Of a DNA stretch of 15,240 nt, positions 14,692-15,240 are shown piece by piece. The DNA lies in NCBI GenBank assembly GCA_030824175.1, contig JAVBYH010000057.1, forward strand, positions 1-15,240, read 5' to 3'. Origin of the DNA: Bacteroidota bacterium (GTDB lineage Bacteria; Bacteroidota; Ignavibacteria; UBA10030; UBA8401). Below the pieces are notes generated by a model that had not been told where the DNA came from, ran no database searches, and saw nothing but the letters and a program-made list of their open reading frames with translations. A program made the translations under genes and the position numbers. The first letter of the stretch is position 1. The number at the start of each line of letters is the position of its first letter.

Positions 14692-15240
14692 CTATTTCAG
14701 CGCGTACCGTACATGTGAGCCGAGTTGAACGGGCACACGATCGAGCACCTCGCGCACTTTTTTAAGGATCGCATTCGGCGTGCATGGTTTCTGGATGAAT
14801 CCATCGACGCCCGCGCGATGGATGTCTGCCTTCTCATCGGGGTTGACGTATCCGCTTGTGAAGATGCACTTCGCGTCGGGATTAATCCGCTTCACGTTTT
14901 TGACAACATCGATGCCCGACATCCCCGGCAGTCCGATATCGGTGAGGACGAGCGCGATTTCATCCTGGTGCTGTTCGTATAATGCCACTGCCCGGAAGCC
15001 GTCCTCGGCGCTGTACACACGGTATCCATGGGCCTCGAGCTCCATCAGGACGATTTCGTGCAGATATTGTTCGTCCTCCACGAGGAGGATGGTTTCCGTT
15101 CCGCGTTCTACGTCCTCGGCATCCTCCGCCGGTAGCTCTGTGACGACTTCGGAGGCGAGCGGCACCGGGAACAACAGGCGGAACGTGGTGCCCCCACCGG
15201 GTTCAGAATCGACGCCCACGAATCCATGGTGGGACTGCAT
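14692..15240 (-). CDS. C-terminal part of a hybrid histidine kinase (ATPase end plus receiver)
   Basis: The frame is open to the right edge, so the true start lies outside the window; the Met at the edge is internal. The first 26 residues (SHHGFVGVDSEPGGGTTFRLLFP) are the last strand-turn-strand of a HATPase_c domain, as in hybrid kinases ending SEPG-GTTF. A receiver follows a roughly 20-residue acidic linker, with ILLVEDEQ, phospho-acceptor at window-residue 101 in LVLTDIGLPGMSG, T128 in CIFTSGY and the conserved Lys in FIQKPCTP. The stop codon is TAG at 14692. It is the most upstream gene seen in the tightly packed kinase/HDOD/HD-GYP operon and could feed phosphate into those receivers through a phosphotransfer protein or reverse transfer. 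No HPt domain is present in the window. Confidence 0.9.
   Translation of the reverse strand: MQSHHGFVGVDSEPGGGTTFRLLFPVPLASEVVTELPAEDAEDVERGTETILLVEDEQYLHEIVLMELEAHGYRVYSAEDGFRAVALYEQHQDEIALVLTDIGLPGMSGIDVVKNVKRINPDAKCIFTSGYVNPDEKADIHRAGVDGFIQKPCTPNAILKKVREVLDRVPVQLGSHVRYALK

Noticed and set aside
1..15240. Searched for tRNA or rRNA genes, CRISPR arrays, transposases, integrases and attachment sites
   Set aside because: None is visible; nearly all sequence is accounted for by the coding frames, and the repeats found are protein-domain or operator repeats.

Overview
The window is a 15.2 kb stretch of a moderately GC-rich bacterial genome. Every convincing gene is on the minus strand, so transcription runs from the right edge to the left. 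The secreted protein at the left end has an N-terminal beta-sandwich, an Asn-rich parallel beta-helix closing in DIGAYEF, and then GYTFTPA-type repeats. This architecture is typical of the Bacteroidota/Chlorobiota-Ignavibacteria group. Together with the many PAS kinases it suggests a free-living member of that group (Ignavibacteria- or Kapabacteria-like). That placement is inference; there is no rRNA or other marker gene here.

Layout in transcription order: (1) the 3' end of a hybrid histidine kinase, from the end of the ATPase domain through a receiver; (2) a four-PAS, NtrB-like histidine kinase; (3) a receiver-HDOD protein that overlaps (2) by 4 bp; (4) a receiver protein with a degenerate HD-GYP domain, 13 bp further on; (5) after about 100 bp holding a two-copy 15-bp repeat, a 7TM lipoprotein-like receptor with a CBM20-like sensor domain and a cytoplasmic SpoIIE/RsbU PP2C phosphatase; (6) a PAS/GAF kinase of the HisKA_3 (NarX/DegS) class; (7) 30 bp further on, its likely partner, a NarL/FixJ-type response regulator; (8) a stand-alone receiver protein; (9) a very large secreted beta-helix surface protein that runs off the left edge.

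The locus is therefore a signalling block: eight consecutive signal-transduction genes, three of them kinases, then a surface protein. Genes 1-4 have gaps of 13 bp or less or an overlap and look like one operon whose outputs are protein-protein interaction domains. Genes 6-7 look like a classical kinase/DNA-binding-regulator pair.

The most interesting non-coding signal is a 34-bp bipartite element present twice, at 3076-3109 and 3706-3739. It has the same orientation in both places and lies 76 bp from the start codon in each case (of the surface protein and of the stand-alone receiver gene). In both copies a -10-like TA(A)TTC lies 20-21 nt further downstream. This looks like an operator that co-regulates the two genes, with the adjacent NarL-type regulator an obvious candidate to bind it. 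No tRNA, rRNA, IS element, CRISPR array or integrase was seen.
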